Assembly: GCA_936440205.1 (NCBI GenBank)
Contig: OW387133.1
Span: 49,006,374 to 49,070,373 of the forward strand
Direction: 5' to 3'
Length of the DNA stretch: 64,000 nucleotides
From: Lepidonotus clava
Taxonomy: Eukaryota > Annelida > Polychaeta > Phyllodocida > Polynoidae
Positions 1 to 14,042 of this stretch are shown here, one piece after another. A model generated the notes under the pieces. That model had not been told where the DNA came from. It saw only the letters and a list, made by a program, of their open reading frames with translations, and ran no database searches. The translations under genes and the position numbers were made by a program. Position 1 is the first letter of the stretch. Each line of letters opens with the position of its first letter.

Positions 1-3000
1 AACCAGTTAACAAAAAAGAAACTCGGTCATTTCTAGAGTATCAGCAGTTTTTAATAAGTGCAAGCCTACGTGAAAGCAAGTACACTTATTAAACCAGTGC
101 AAAAGACATTGCTCATGCTTGCCAGTGCGTTAGGTACATATTCTAAATATTACTAGACAATTACTAGACTCATTCTGAATGACAATGCTCTGAACACTGT
201 CTGTACTGTTTGGTGCAGAGCAAGGTTATATTGCTTATTATCTTTAACCCTTATTCTCCCTTTCCAGCCGTCCCAATGGACCGGTGGGCACACACATACA
301 TATGGTAAGGTAACACCTCCGCTATTCCCGCTACCGCTCGGCCCGGCCACAGTCCATTAATTTCACAATGAAGCGATTTATTCTGCGGCGGCCTGAGGTG
401 CGGCTGGGAGTTTCGTCAATCTCCTGATCCCAGCACTGGAGGTGGTAGCCCCTGAGCCCGTGGAGTGGCAGAGCGCAGGCCCCTGACCGCCTGGAGTGAG
501 TTGCAGGTGTGCCCACCTCCCCGCCTGGAGCCCCCGGCCGCCGCCCCGCCGACCGTCGGCGAACCCACCGCACCGTCAGCTTGACCTATTCACTTGGTCA
601 CCTTGTTGCCTAGAAGAGAAATTTTCAAAACAAATGACTCCTCGAGCGTGGCCATTGATACGGGCGCAGGACCCCATGGTTAATTGATTTTAATAAGCTT
701 TGGAAATACATCGATCCCGTGAAACATCTTTGAATTTATTTTTCCTGCCCTGCTGTTGTCTTACTCGGAATACTTACGAACTTAACCATGGGGGAATTCT
801 TTGACGGCTCCGCAGACCACCGTGTGTGTCGATGAGGGTTTAGCAACCAAAGACATGCTACACAGCGCTGGTACCTTCAGGCCAGGAGCAACAACTAACG
901 GTTTATTCTATGAACGAGCGTCCTTATAATTGTGATCTGGCTACACCGAAAGGTACGTTACATATAGTTTGTATGCAATCCCCATAGATACCTTGATATA
1001 CTATTATGTCTGTGTATATCAGCCACTAGCAAAACTTATTCCAACCTAATTGGTTCTGGTAAGACCGGATCATATGCTATTAGGCCCAACTAAACTGCTT
1101 AGATTACTGTCACGACTCATATGCGAAGCCCTTCACGTTGATGTGTTCCATAGATTCATAAATAAAATTAATGTTTAATGCCTATGTCAAATTTGTCCAA
1201 AGAACCTCTATGAAACACTGATATAAGAAAATGCTACCAAATGGTTGCATCACAGTGACAAAGGTGTCAAAGGAAAGGATAACCAATATCCGGATCCAGT
1301 GGCCTTTTGGGTATCTATGGAAAACATTCACTTACTCTTATTGATCTGGAGACAATTCTATAGTTATGTAATGTATATCATTATATTTCATTCTTTGCCA
1401 TTTTTTATAAAATCATATATATGAGCAATATAGGTTGCCGACAGATATATCATTTAGGACAGAATCCAGTTAAAGTAATGTATTCTAAGTACACATTCTG
1501 CACTTTCAAGTGCATGTGTACAGAGAAAAATATCCTCAGAAATTCCTCATATTCACAGGTTTTGCATTTTAGAAATGATTATGCATCAACCTGGGTTGGG
1601 TTGTCAATTTTTGGAACTTGTGAAGCACTCTTCATATTTTTATCAGGTCAAAAGATGCTACTTTGTTTAGAGGTTCCCTATGTTGTTTTTCACTACTTTT
1701 CAGGTCCAAGCATCTCCCACTTTACGTCTATATAATCATGCTCTATTTCCAAATGTCCAATAGAATCCAACAGCAATTGTGTTGAAAGAAGATTGTTTTA
1801 GAAAGATCATTTTGACAATCTGTTTTATTACCAATTATGCCATTTGTGAATTATTCATGAAGGGTGCTAAAATATTAGAGGCATTTCTTTGATACTCTTT
1901 TCTAAAATTGGTAGGGGATCAGCGGAGGCCTATCTTATGGATATTCTTGCTCCCTGTGACACTTAATTTACAAAAATCACAAGCTTAAAAATTAGTGATG
2001 CCTCTAGTATTTATCTCCTATTAAATTGTTTTCAATGTCTCATAAACACTGATAAAAAGTATAGCCTATAGCGCTAGAATTTGGACCAACATACTATCAT
2101 AGGCCACTCCAACTCAACAGGGTCTTCTTGTATCCCTGCAGTTGCAGAGAACTCGCTATAATTAAAAAACTACTGAGAAGGAGTCGAATGGCTTCTATAT
2201 TATGCAGCATTATAATGGTTAATGTAATGCTCAAGTGTCTCTCACCGAAGTGCTATAGATACTTCAATTGATAGAAATTCAACTTACGCCCATTTTTATT
2301 TGTCCTAATTGATACAATTCCCATTTGGTCTACTTGTAATATCAGAATAGCGGTAAATCTAAAGATGTGAGAGATGGCCGACACAACAAGCATTTAGGAT
2401 GTACAAATAGCATCTTACTGTCCAACCAGAGGTACTTCTCAGCTAAGAAAAGAAAAGCGTAAGATCAGTTCCAATGGAAAAGAGTAATTTTCAACTGTCT
2501 AAAATGTGTTTTTTAATGATATCAATTAATGAAACTGCTCAGCAAAGTGGCAAAGTTCCCCGCCGCCTAAATGCCTGAGAGAAGCTGCCTGTTCTACAGG
2601 CAAATCCTCAGTGATACTTTCAACTTAGAGCTTGAAACAATAGGGTGATTAGCGTAACCAGGATGAGGTTAGCGCAGGTAAGGTGCGAGAGCCTCAGAAT
2701 ATTGCTTACAGCTTACTTCCTTTTGTGTGTTTAAGCATAGTCCGAATTGATTAGTCTAAAAAATATTTATAAGACGAAGAAAGATACAGTTATATAAGCC
2801 GACTCAGATTGTTGAAGGCATAGGGTTTTAGTGTGGTCTTGGTCTCTCAGAACCACATCATAGCTAATACAAATCACACCCTTTCTATTCTAAATATATA
2901 TAATGTAATAAGCTATTAGACTTAATGATATGATGAATATTCATTTTTATATATAAACCCATAATTATCAAGTCAAATGAATTAGCGTTAGCTTGATACG

Positions 3001-6000
3001 ATCACTTCTTGTGAGTTCGAATTGAGTTAACTGACACCTCATTTCATTTCTGCAACTGTGATTAGCAGCAGTTGTAATCAAAGTTCAACATTATGATTAT
3101 ATTATATATATCATGTTAACTCATCGATTCAATGGTTATATTTTCATACATTCACATATATATCCAATCTCCTAGACTGTATGTAAAAACTTAGTTCACT
3201 AACTTAAAATGACTGTGCATATTTATGGCCCATTAATACTTCGACTTTTTTGAATTGAACAATTCGATCTATAGCTGCAGGGAATGGCGAACAACCATAT
3301 ATGTTCCTCTGAAATACTACTTTATTAGGACAACGGTCAGATCGTAAAATTGTTCAGCTATCGAAGAGACCCTTGAACACGGCACACACAAACTTACTTA
3401 CCTTTAATGTTGACTTTCTGAGTTCAGTAACTGCTTACATACACGGTGTTTGCAAGGCGTTTTAGAATTTGACCAACACACAAGGAACTCTTTTTAAATC
3501 ACATGAAGCTTAATCTAAGCATTATACACTGTTTGATAATAAATGAAAACCGTTTTCTAAATCACTTCAAATAAATCTTACAGGAATCGATAACAATTAC
3601 ATTCAAACTTCCCATCTCTTTAATCTTATTTTAAAACTCACACTAGGGGGCCTAATTAGAATCATAATGGAAGTTAGCAATATGCGTTTAGTAGAAGTTA
3701 TTTTAAATTGCCAGATTACATATAGCTATATATGAAATATGTGTGCCAACTGCCTTTCCCTCCCAAGGTCTCTGCTTTAACATGATAAGTTAGATGTATA
3801 GAGAATACTTTATCGCCAGAGCATTGTGTGTAGTCAGCCTGTCGATGACCTTTGGCTAAGAAGGGCATTTGGGGCAATTCCATTTACACTTAAAATGGGT
3901 GATTGTAAGCTTGTTTACCCTTAGTCTGGTGTAACAACAGCAAATGCACATTGCCCATGTTTTATCTGAAGCATAATGCACAATCATGCTTCGTGGAACT
4001 TTGGATGTGGCCTTAGGGTTGGATCTTACCGGCAATTAGCCATTGTGCGGAGCTGTATATTCAGGCACTGGAAGTCATTTAGAATCTACCACCCACCATT
4101 TCTTTAACGCACCATCCAAACCTACATTTTAAAAGTTGATATCCCCGTTTTGATAGACCTATAGGCATCACCTCCTGGCAAAAGTGCACTTGATTCAAAT
4201 TGTAACCCTGGTTTAACTGAAGACACTGGAGCTTGCTATTAGACCAGAAATCTAATACAGTCGGTCCAATTCGACCGACCACCTGTGAGAACCGGCCGCT
4301 AGGTCTAGCACGTATTGTGTATACATGTTTGTGCTGGGCTCAACGCCAACAATGCCAATACATATTTTCGAGAGAGGCTGGTGCAGAACCTCCATGAACT
4401 CCTAAGTAAATAGCTTATACTAATAAAGTTTTATATAGGGGCGACCTACAGCTAGAACAACTGTAATAAGCCTCGGCGCCCATCGGAAATGGGCTCAGCC
4501 TTATGCCAAGCGGCGATACACGGGGAGCTTTCAAAACATATCGGTACAGCATGAAACCGACTGTGGTTCAAGATATGGGATAATCTTTTATTTTCTAATC
4601 TCTTCAAGAGGTCTGATCCGATTCGCTGTCTTTTGTTTTGTTAATTTCCCCAAGTTTGATTTCTCACTTAAAGAATAGCGTTTTGTGTTATCTAAATAAG
4701 TGACTTTATGCTGTATGTGCGACACTTGATATGGCAGTGCCACGCTGCAGCCACTAAAGTGTAGACCAAATACAGCTGATTGATTAAAAGATTAGGTATA
4801 TCACATATAGTCTTGTTGGATAAGCCCTTCCCACCTTCTTGTGAGTAAATTTGGACGTAAAATGTCACATGGCATAACTCAGCATATGGAACGGAACTGA
4901 TGATAAGAAGAGGCTTGTAATCCACGATGCGTCAAAATGCCAACCCATTGTCTTCTCATTTATTAAGAAAAGATTGTCACTGCGAATCATTATGATCAAA
5001 TGGATTTTCAACTCTAAAATTTAGCTCTAAAATTTTAAAGTACCTTTTCATAGTTATCAAAAGTTGAACATTGGTGACCAATTTTGGGAATCTGGGGCTT
5101 ATCAACAGACACTTGGACAGGCCTATCACCAAAAGGCCTAATCACAGAGAAAATGACGAAAAAAAGTCAAATTAGCTCAAATTTGACTAAATTTCAAATT
5201 TCATGTAGGTTCAAATGAAATGTAAGAAATTCTGATAATTTTGTACTGTGCTGTCATGGTAACCAGAAATGTTGACAAAAATTTAATGTCAAAACATAAA
5301 AATGCTTCTAAGCTGAAGCATTTGGTTTCCAGTCATGTGAGAATTATTTAATAGAAAACCCAAATAGTAGAACTTTCTATCTACATTTATTTTGACAAAA
5401 ACAGCTTGTAGCTATCTTAAATAGAACAAAACTATAATGATTTATTCAGTTCATGTTTACTATACATCAAAGTATCTATACTTTTGTCAATAGGCCTACC
5501 ATTTGTAAAGTATTTTTTGTTAGATTAATGGTGCCACACCTTATCATCACGTTCAGAATCCCACAGCTCAGCTTCTACGCGGAATATTTGAGAACTGTTT
5601 ACATTGTTAAAAAGCCTGAGACCAGTTCTCCATTCATCATCATTGTTCTTATAGATAATGATAATTATTTCTGATTGAACTATTTAAAGGTTTACTCTTG
5701 AAACAGATGCAATGCGGCTACATTGATGCTTTGCACTTGGAAGAGGTTACTATGACACTGGATACCATGCATGCCATCATTTATGCTTCTCACCTATTGT
5801 GCAGTCCAGTCCTTTTATACGATGAAACCAACTTGTTTGCTTAATGTAAAACCAATTCTTAATTTGTTCATTATGTTATGTTAAGCTCTGTAGTGTAGAT
5901 CCGGATATTCATGGAGGGAGACCGATGCTACCCCTGAGACCACCAATTTTTAGGGTTTGGCCGTACACTATAATTACCAGCTGAGATTGTTGTTGCACAA

Positions 6001-6433
6001 CTCTCTATTAAGATCAAGTCACATATGTGCTTTCTTCAATATACCAAATCCCCTGACTTGCTCTAATTATTTTAATTCTCCCACTAGCCTAGATCAAGTT
6101 ACACGCTGTGTATTATGACAAGCCTAAGCATATAAATTTCCGTTTATTTTGTAGTATTTGTGGTTTAGCCTGATGAACAAATTAACAAATAAATGCAATA
6201 GGTATCCACTTTTCCGAACCAGCTATGAATAAGAAGAAATACAAGAACAATGAAATAGGATAGAATACTAGGGTCGGGTATACACCAGGAGCGTTAATTA
6301 TTCACTTTAATTTGATAATTCGTCGTTAACATGGAGTAGGGGGCCTAAGCCACAGGTTTTTAGACACCTTATACAGTATGGACAGGCAAGGACCTATGGA
6401 TTAAATATGAGCGAATTATAAGTCTAGTCACAG
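1..6433. other. Gene-poor intergenic DNA
   Basis: AT-rich DNA with no long open frame, no convincing run of exons and no clear repeat structure apart from the GC-rich island annotated separately. Short open frames have no coding-like composition and no matching splice signals. Confidence 0.5.
310..600. other. GC-rich, CpG-containing island
   Basis: This segment is far richer in G, C and CpG than its surroundings. It is open on both strands: a - strand frame runs from 573 to 331. It could be an exon or a promoter island of an unseen gene, but no recognisable domain is present and splice signals are not decisive. Confidence 0.3.
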
Positions 6434-6655
6434 TCATACAACGATTTCTATAGAATCACCCATTGAAGTTTTAGAATTCCACTCCTCCAAGTTCTTCATT
6501 ATATTCGGCAGTTCTTGCCACCTTCTCTGCATCAAATATTCATGGTAACCAAAAGAATCTGTTGGTGGAGTCTCCAGACCAGCAGCAGGCTTAGTCTCTG
6601 GCCAAGCAAGAGCCTGGCTGGATGCCTGCTGTGGGCGAACTGCTGGTGTTGTTGG
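6434..6655 (-). CDS. Candidate terminal exon, unknown protein
   Basis: On the - strand a typical acceptor (tattatgcag) near 6656 is followed by about 73 open codons ending in TGA at 6434-6436. The peptide has a Pro/Ala/Gln-rich start and an ordinary mixed-composition end (for example FGYHEYLMQRRWQELPNIM). A - strand AATAAA lies at about 6144-6149, roughly 290 bases beyond the stop, as expected for a last exon. I do not recognise the protein and found no partner exon, so this is a weak prediction. Confidence 0.3.
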   Translation of the reverse strand, partial: PTTPAVRPQQASSQALAWPETKPAAGLETPPTDSFGYHEYLMQRRWQELPNIMKNLEEWNSKTSMGDSIEIVV

Positions 6656-9600
6656 CTGACTGCATAATAGCGTTACACAACGCCAGCGCCAACAGGGCGA
6701 GTGCATGGTGGCTCCCAGCTAACGCCAACGCCGCACTGTATTACAGGTATCCCGCTATTCGCCGCTGTATAGTTGATTCAGGCCTGTGATCCCAATACTA
6801 TTAGAGGCACAGAGTCTGGCACTTATTGCACGTGAATCTAGGGTTCACGTCTTCGCAACGGATATATGGATATCTTATGTTAGCACAAACGGACTACCTC
6901 TGCTCCATATATTGAATAATCTGTGGCTTCTATATGTGACTTACCAATATTGGATCTAAAGTGCTTTATGGATCTCTCGTTTAATATGGGCCTTAGTGGA
7001 TAATGTTACCAGGAAAGGTAGGTCAAAGTAATACAGTTAATGAATGGATCTTGCACATGCATGCATTGGCAGCGGCGACCCGGTCAAGGTCTACCGGCCG
7101 TTGATTGCTTTATTTCCTGCCAAAGTGGGAGGTGAAACATGCCTACTAAATTTCTACAGTGCTATGGTTGCACGTCTCATTTTGAAAACGTTTACAGTGA
7201 ATACAGTCTCACTGTTCTGCTTTATTATTACCATTTCGATATATTATAACTAATTAGACGGGGGTTAAACCGTTTGAACATGCTTTATATACATGTATTT
7301 GTAAGATCTTTACAAATGGTACATGAGCCATGCCATAATTGTTTGCGGTTCGTGACCTTTATTTTCTATATTCTAAGCTAGAATCAGGAAATAAATGTCA
7401 TTGGACATTAGAGGAACTTGCATTAATGCGGGTGGGTCTGTGAGAAATTCATGACAATTTGCTTCCCAATAAATCTAACGCGAACGCCAGACTAAGCGGG
7501 TCCAGAATTCAGGAATAAATACGAAGGTAAATACAACAGAGGTACATACATATATCCTTTATCCACTCTGTTCTACTAAAGACTATGGCTTAAATTTGTT
7601 ACCTCGAAAAGGATCGCTTTAATTGGTCAGTTCTCTGGGAGTGCAAAGGGACCTCAGGCAGTAGATCAGAGTAGAACCTATACAAACACAGTACTACTTA
7701 CGACATCCCAAACTATGTGTTTTGTGGCGATCTTACAAGAACTTGTGTCAAGAGTGTGTGCATAGGCTAATCTTTAATGACTTTGGCCAACTCTGTCCAG
7801 CACGGAAACATACTTTCCTCGTACGTTGGTATCTCCCCTCGCATTAAGATGTAGTGCATTGGAAGCCCTATACATTAAGCATGCAATGCAGTTGAGTGAG
7901 ATAAATCGCATGTATATACCCACTTCCCATTGATATACCGACATATTTATGCCTCTGAAATATAACCCTTTTACATAAACATTCATTGTTTTTCTATGAT
8001 TAATTCTTCTCCATGTACTATATCGTTCGCTGGCTACCAAGATCGCCATCAGATATGACCTAAAGGGTTAATTAGCCATTAGTTAATGCAGCTTTTCACA
8101 TTAACAATATCATGTACAAGTATACAATGAAGTAATGTACATCGTCCGAAACCTTAATGGAGCCGTGTATGGCACTCAGTGCAATCAATACAAGACTATA
8201 GGACCCTGTGTCCACAGCTCCACCAGTTAGACACGGAACAAGTCTAGACAGAAAATCGACTGGCTTACTATTGAAACATTCGCCTCGTGTAACATGCATT
8301 CATGTGCACTCAGCACCGGTCCGCCCACTCCCACTGACCACACGATGCACAGTTAAAAAACCCTAATGTCGACAGGGCGACAGTGCGACAAAGTGAGAGT
8401 GCGACAATGCGACAATGTGATGCGACTGTACGACAATGCTACAAGCGACATATCTATAGGGTGACATAGGTCTTACCGACAATGAATGTAAATCGTCATG
8501 GGACATAGAAATACACTAGCGACAATTAACATTTCTTAAAATATACACCGAAACCTGCCCCCCTTCCCATTTACATTCCCCCGTGTAGGGGGAGCTTGGT
8601 AAACAGGTGATGTGCACTGAGAAGCAGCTTAATGCCAAATTGAGAAGGTGAAAGAAGCACACCTGCAGTATTCTTTGTGAAATCGTGATGTGGCAATTAA
8701 CGCCTGTTAGGAAGACACCAATGACATTTCCTCCAGTAGTTGAGAGAGAGACAGAATGGAACACTTAATTAATTGGTACTGTAAATTTACAGGCACAGAA
8801 AAAAACCCTTGCCATTGTTTGAAAGGAGTATAATATTTCATATTGGCAAAGTATTCTGCTTTAACCACAATCAGAATAGTATAGTTCACGAGTTAACAGA
8901 TAATTAGCAGTACACATACTCTCCCGTGACGTTGATTAAGAAACCTTTCACATAATTAAAAGGTTAATATTTTGCAATGAAATTCTTTGAGCATGTTATA
9001 TGTATCAAGAAGTAGTAATGCTAAAGATAGTTTAAGACTATTCCTCGTATAGGCATATTTATGAGACTTCAATATTTGGTCTATTTTATGTTTTTTTTAA
9101 TGGAAATCCCCAAATTTGTGACGTCGAAAGGACACTTACTGGGAATTCCCTACTGTCAGTAAAAGGGTGTCCCCAACTCTAAACAATGCATAGACAGGAA
9201 AATCAGCTGTACCATAAGATATTTATTTCAGACCGCATATAAGCTGTAAAATACTTAAATCTTTGACTCACCTTAATTAATTCAATTACCTCAGATTCCT
9301 AAATTATTTTGAAAGAGATTTCCCTTCATAGTGAGGTAGCAAGGACAGACCATAACATCTAGAAATTAGGGAATTCCCCAATTTTATTTTCCTTCCTTTA
9401 TAATTCACTAATACTTAGACATTTTCCTAATTTTTCTTTTGAAATGGTTTTAGAATACCAAAGAGAAGTGAATTAGATAAAAAAATAAAAAGGCTCTTGC
9501 AAATTCATGTGCAAGGAATCCTATGTACTGTTGCTTTGACTAAACTATTTTAAAAACCGACTTTAACATTACTGTTCGCCCTACTCGCTAGTCCACGATT

Positions 9601-9814
9601 GGTAGAACTAGATATAATCTTGATTGAAATTCATAGCAAACACCAAAATGCTTATAGAAAGTGACGAGAAATGTGCCAGTGCATAAAACGCTATATTCAG
9701 CATCTCCGGTTGTTTATAAGGCATCCATCATTGGAATTGTTCCCATTACATTTGCTTTAAAAAAAGAAAGACAACCGGAGTATCAGGTTCAAGCGAATAC
9801 GAATTTTCCTTTAG
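6656..9814. other. Gene-poor intergenic DNA
   Basis: No supported gene. The only structure I see is the degenerate short tandem repeat near 8345-8475. Short open frames on both strands lack coding character. Confidence 0.45.
8345..8475. repeat. Degenerate GCGACAAT-type tandem repeat
   Basis: The words gcgaca and gcgacaat recur about ten times at irregular spacing of 8 to 12 bases, with many substitutions. This looks like a decayed simple tandem array. No gene overlaps it. Confidence 0.55.
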
Positions 9815-10023
9815 TTTTGAACATTCTTAACACCTTCTTCATAGCAATCAATAAATGCTCTAACCATGTTCATTATTGATAACCCCATGGGACTCATGAA
9901 GGATGGGGAAGGAGGAACTGGAGTGCTTGTATCCAAAGGATACGTCCACCATTCAGAATCCCCATAGACAGCTGATAGATCTATTGGCTTCGGGTGACTA
10001 AGGGCAGCAGAGCATGTTTTCAA
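9815..10023 (-). CDS. Candidate coding segment, unknown protein
   Basis: A - strand frame of about 69 codons has balanced, protein-like composition, including WWTYPLD and a Pro/Ser stretch followed by MSPMGLSIMN. There is no ATG at its start and the frame ends in TAA. Splice signals at its ends are not clear. It may be a decayed or real exon. I do not recognise the family. Confidence 0.22.
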
Positions 10024-10412
10024 AACAATTTCTTTTTACGGATTTAGCTGCAAAATACTCTTTTGATACAAACCCGTGCTTGTAAAGGCCCATGCTTACC
10101 ATATCATAACACGGTTTAATAGACGATTATGCCTCTTTTGATACCATTTTCACCATTATAAAGGCATGAAATGAGAATAGTTTATCCCTGTGTAATTTAT
10201 ATTTTCTTCTTTTAGCATTGGGCCACAGACAGGTATACTAACATCTCATTACAATAAAATAAATCAAGATTTCAATGATAAATTGATAGATATGTATATA
10301 TGTAAGTGATAGCCATAATTAGGTTCAAGCAGCCTGTACAAAGTAACGAAAATATCCTCTCTTCAAAGGGCAAGCGTGTCATACTTTATGTATTTGGGTG
10401 GGAAAGTTTGCA

Positions 10413-10607
10413 GGTGTCGTGATTGAGGAATATTGTTGCGGATTAGTGGTGACACTTAGGATGCAGATTTGTGATGTTATTGATTTCTGTAAACTATTGC
10501 TTCATCAGTTTAATATAGACGTGATCAACGGGTCGCCAGAAGATGGAATTCAATTCAAAAGAAAAAGCATTGCACCCATTAGCTACGAATCGATTTGCTT
10601 GCTTGAG
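10413..10607 (+). CDS. Candidate internal exon, unknown protein
   Basis: The open frame lies between an acceptor-like gtttgcag at 10405-10412 and a good donor, GAG followed by gtgagg, at 10608. An alternative acceptor, ttcatcag, ends at 10508. The 3' half has mixed, protein-like composition (INGSPEDGIQFKRKSIAP). The exon would end in phase 0, matching the next candidate exon at 12605. No family is recognised. Confidence 0.28.
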
Positions 10608-12604
10608 GTGAGGTATATAATCCAGCTTCTGTAATCAGATAATTGTTCTTGAGTCTACATGTATAGAGTACTAGGTCAAATTACTTATGAATATCATTAT
10701 ATTCTGCTCAGCCCAGCTAAACCAAAGTAAGAGGAGTCCCAAATGTTTCATCGCACAGTGCCTATATACTCTCTCTTATGCGTTATAGTTCAAAGTCTGA
10801 TTGAACCCATGAACCTTGTTCGCATTGACCTTAACATAATTATTCTATTGGGCCTCAAATTTATATGCATCGGTAAACTTTTCTATCTTTGGACAAGCCT
10901 GGTTTGAGTGCTGCTCAGCCTAACATACAGTACTTATAGTGTTTCTCCACAAACACTTTTCCTAGTATCCTTTCCTGAGTTCGAGATGAACTAGGCTGCA
11001 GGCTTACTCATAAATAAATTTCATCAAGCAGCAGTTACTTACCTATAAATCTCTATAATCCAGTAGAGATGAAGTGCTAGCAAATCAAGGATGTAAAGCT
11101 CTTTTGTACATTAAAGTATCAAGTCGGGTGTAAATATATTCTGCCAAGCTCACCTTGAGTAATATGACTCAGGATAGAGGTCATGAATAGTGCAGCTTAC
11201 TGTAAACTAAATCTGTTACTGGAGGTTTTTCGCGGGCTTAGCACCCAATGGGCGCTTACTTCAGGCCGGATTGGGGATTTTTACCCGCCGTTTACACTTG
11301 AACCGGATCAATCGCTGCACAATCTGTTTTAAAGATTAGATTCAGGAAATTGTGTATCTCAATTCAGGGTTATTGAACTTATTTATTTCTTAAATAGACC
11401 TGCACGATTGAGAACCGATTTTTGAAAAATGCTCGCTATAATATTATATATTTGGAGTTGAAATGTTTCCAATTCATTCATTCTATTATACATTGATAAA
11501 ATCGCTATTCCTTTTTTTTTTTTTTAGTAATATACCATACTCGACGCCCATGAACTTATAAAGGAAGCTGATTTTAGGCAGGCATATTCCTTTGTCATTT
11601 TCTTTTGGAATCATTTCGTTTGTAAAGGGTATAAAAGGGGTCGGTCTGATGTAACTTTTGATCTTTATTGATCAAATGCCCATTGTTGACAAACATTGAA
11701 TGCAAGAATAAATCAATCTACAGGAAATTAAACATCCTACAAATGCTCGTTTTATATACTTGGTAAAATCGGTCATGCAAAGGGAAATACCACACAATGT
11801 GAAGGAAACCGCAGCTTAAAGGTAATCAATTTTTGGATAGTAGGGAATGGTTGGCATTACAAATAAATATACATGTAGTAATTTTTAGTACCTATAGGGC
11901 AGGACTTGAGACCCTAAACAGTAGAACGTTACCAGAAATTTAGTGTCTCGATGTAGGCCAAACCAGTTTTGATTGTTTAATATTTATAGTTTGATGCAGT
12001 GCGGTTGAAAACAGGTAGATCTATAATTAATGCCGCACCTAAGGAGTTATCTGTCCCTTGCCTCGGGGGCGGCCGACCGTATTTATCACGCAATTAATCC
12101 CCTATTGATCCCGCACTCCCCAAACCTTTTTATGACCAATAACATGGCAAAGAGGTATGCATGCTCCACTCCAGCTAACAAGGCATTTTTCTAATTTCAG
12201 TCTTAGAACAACACTATTCCTTAAGGATTCTGGGGATGATTGAATGGGTGTAGAAAGATGTGAAGCAATCAAGGGTCTGACTTGAAAAGGCGGCAGGGTG
12301 TGTTAGGAGAGAAAGAGTGGGGTGGAAGTTCAGGAGGAGGAGGAGGAGGGGAAGAATGGGGTGGGGTGAATGGAAGCAGGTCAGTTGCTGCAGCTTTGTG
12401 TACAGGTAGCTAGGGTTGATACCTGACAAACACTCTTTGATGGGGCGTAGCGCCGTAGTCCACAGCAACGACGGCCGTGTTACCTGAGAACACCCCCGGA
12501 GCCTATTGGCGTCTGTCTCAGCCATGTGGTGTATAGCAGTAGGGGTATGTGATACTTAGAGGGAGTCTAATTAGAAATGTCTTCTCATTTTCACCGTCTT
12601 CCAG
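10608..12604. other. Non-coding stretch between candidate exons
   Basis: AT-rich DNA with a run of about 14 T near 11512-11525 and no supported gene or repeat. A - strand open frame at 12214-12525 is low in complexity, Leu/Pro-rich, and probably chance. Confidence 0.35.
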
Positions 12605-12660
12605 TACAGACCGTATCCAGAACCAAACATAGAGGTAGACGCTACGTTAGGTTACTGTAG
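12605..12660 (+). CDS. Candidate short exon, unknown protein
   Basis: A strong acceptor with a pyrimidine tract (tttcaccgtcttccag) precedes 56 bases, followed by a consensus donor (gtgagtc). Of three frames only one is open, and it reads YRPYPEPNIEVDATLGYC. It begins in phase 0 and ends in phase 2. A following candidate exon at 13072 continues the frame. The signals are good but the peptide is short and unrecognised. Confidence 0.35.
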
Positions 12661-13071
12661 GTGAGTCAATCACAGAGCTATGCAGCATATTTTAATTGCA
12701 ATTGATCCAGTCCATGTTAATGTTCGGTTATGCATATACCAAGGGCATGACTCACTCACTGTTACGCGGGCACTTTCCTTAATTGTTTTGGCCTCAGGAG
12801 GTCCAATACACAGTTTTTGTGATAAGTTTTGCTTTTGTACCTTCATCATTTTATCAAAAAGCAGAGGAAACATTGCGGATATTGTTTACAAATAGGGTAA
12901 GCCTACATATTGTACTAATCAGTGGCATATATACAAAGGGCTAATACACGCAATCCCTCTTTTGTTGTGTTAACTTTCTACCATGAATTTTCTTTGGAGT
13001 ATACATGAACACGCCTTCAGTGTGTAACCAGCGTGTAGTTGTGTAATTGATATGTACGGTCTTGACTGCAG

Positions 13072-13135
13072 CCAACCTTGTTGTGATATGAAACAAAGAC
13101 ACCATTCAACTGCAGAAGAGTGTTTGGTGCTGTGA
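13072..13135 (+). CDS. Candidate terminal exon, Cys-rich tail
   Basis: After an acceptor, gtcttgactgcag, the frame left open by the 12605-12660 exon continues for about 20 codons to TGA at 13133-13135. It adds a short segment with three Cys (QPCCDM and EEC). No nearby AATAAA is evident. This is a phase-consistent but unproven continuation. Confidence 0.25.
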
Positions 13136-14042
13136 ATGTTATTGAGTCAATTAACAACACCTCATACAAGAATCGCTAAGGTACATGCACACACCACACT
13201 CGACTGTGGTGTGGATTTACCATAGACCATGCAGGAGTATGGGCTCTATAGTAAGGTCGTCGATATACCACTGGGACAAACAACTTAACATAAACCTAGA
13301 TTAGACCCAATGGCAGAAAATCCATCAAAGGTTGTTCACAGGTCGTTGTGTGACGCTAAATATTCAGATTTTTGTTACGTTACTCTTAGGGTATGACCTA
13401 ATGTCTATTGTGTGCACTGCTTTTCTATTAGTACCAACCTGCGGTGCTCGATAGAATCACAGCACTAAACTGATACAGTTGTAGTCAGGACAAAAGTGCC
13501 CATCCCAGCAGTCTTAATTGGTCCTATCTAATTCAGGAAGCATAAACTTAATCTGTTCTTGGCTAGGTCTCAGGATGTTCCTACTGGGGTTATGAATAAC
13601 ATTCTTTACTACTAAATGGTTTATATTAATTATGTGGAATATCAGACATTTCGGACCCACATCGTTTCCCATCCCAAGCCTTTATACAATATTGGTAGCT
13701 ATAGTCGTTGAATGCTAGCTATACACAACCTATGTGGAAATCTGAAAGGTTCAGATAGGTCGGACCCGATACACTTCCAATTCCCCTGCCTCTGGAAAAG
13801 CTCTGACTGCAAAGAAATTAATTCTAAGCCAGTGGAAAACACTTAATACCATTGAATTCACCCTGGTATGATTTGCAGCTCCGCTTCAATGTTCAATAAT
13901 TATAACTACTAGGCCTATATAACTCCGAGGCCTTTACATTCATGTGTAACTAGAAGTCGCTTTATGTATTCTACAAGGCAATTGCATGAATATAAAACCA
14001 ACGATATACTAAGAAGTACTTTTACGCTTCACAGATGTTTCT

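Noticed and set aside
12214-12525. 103-codon - strand frame
   Set aside because: Its low-complexity Leu/Pro/Ser composition comes from a G/A-rich stretch, and I found no paired exons.
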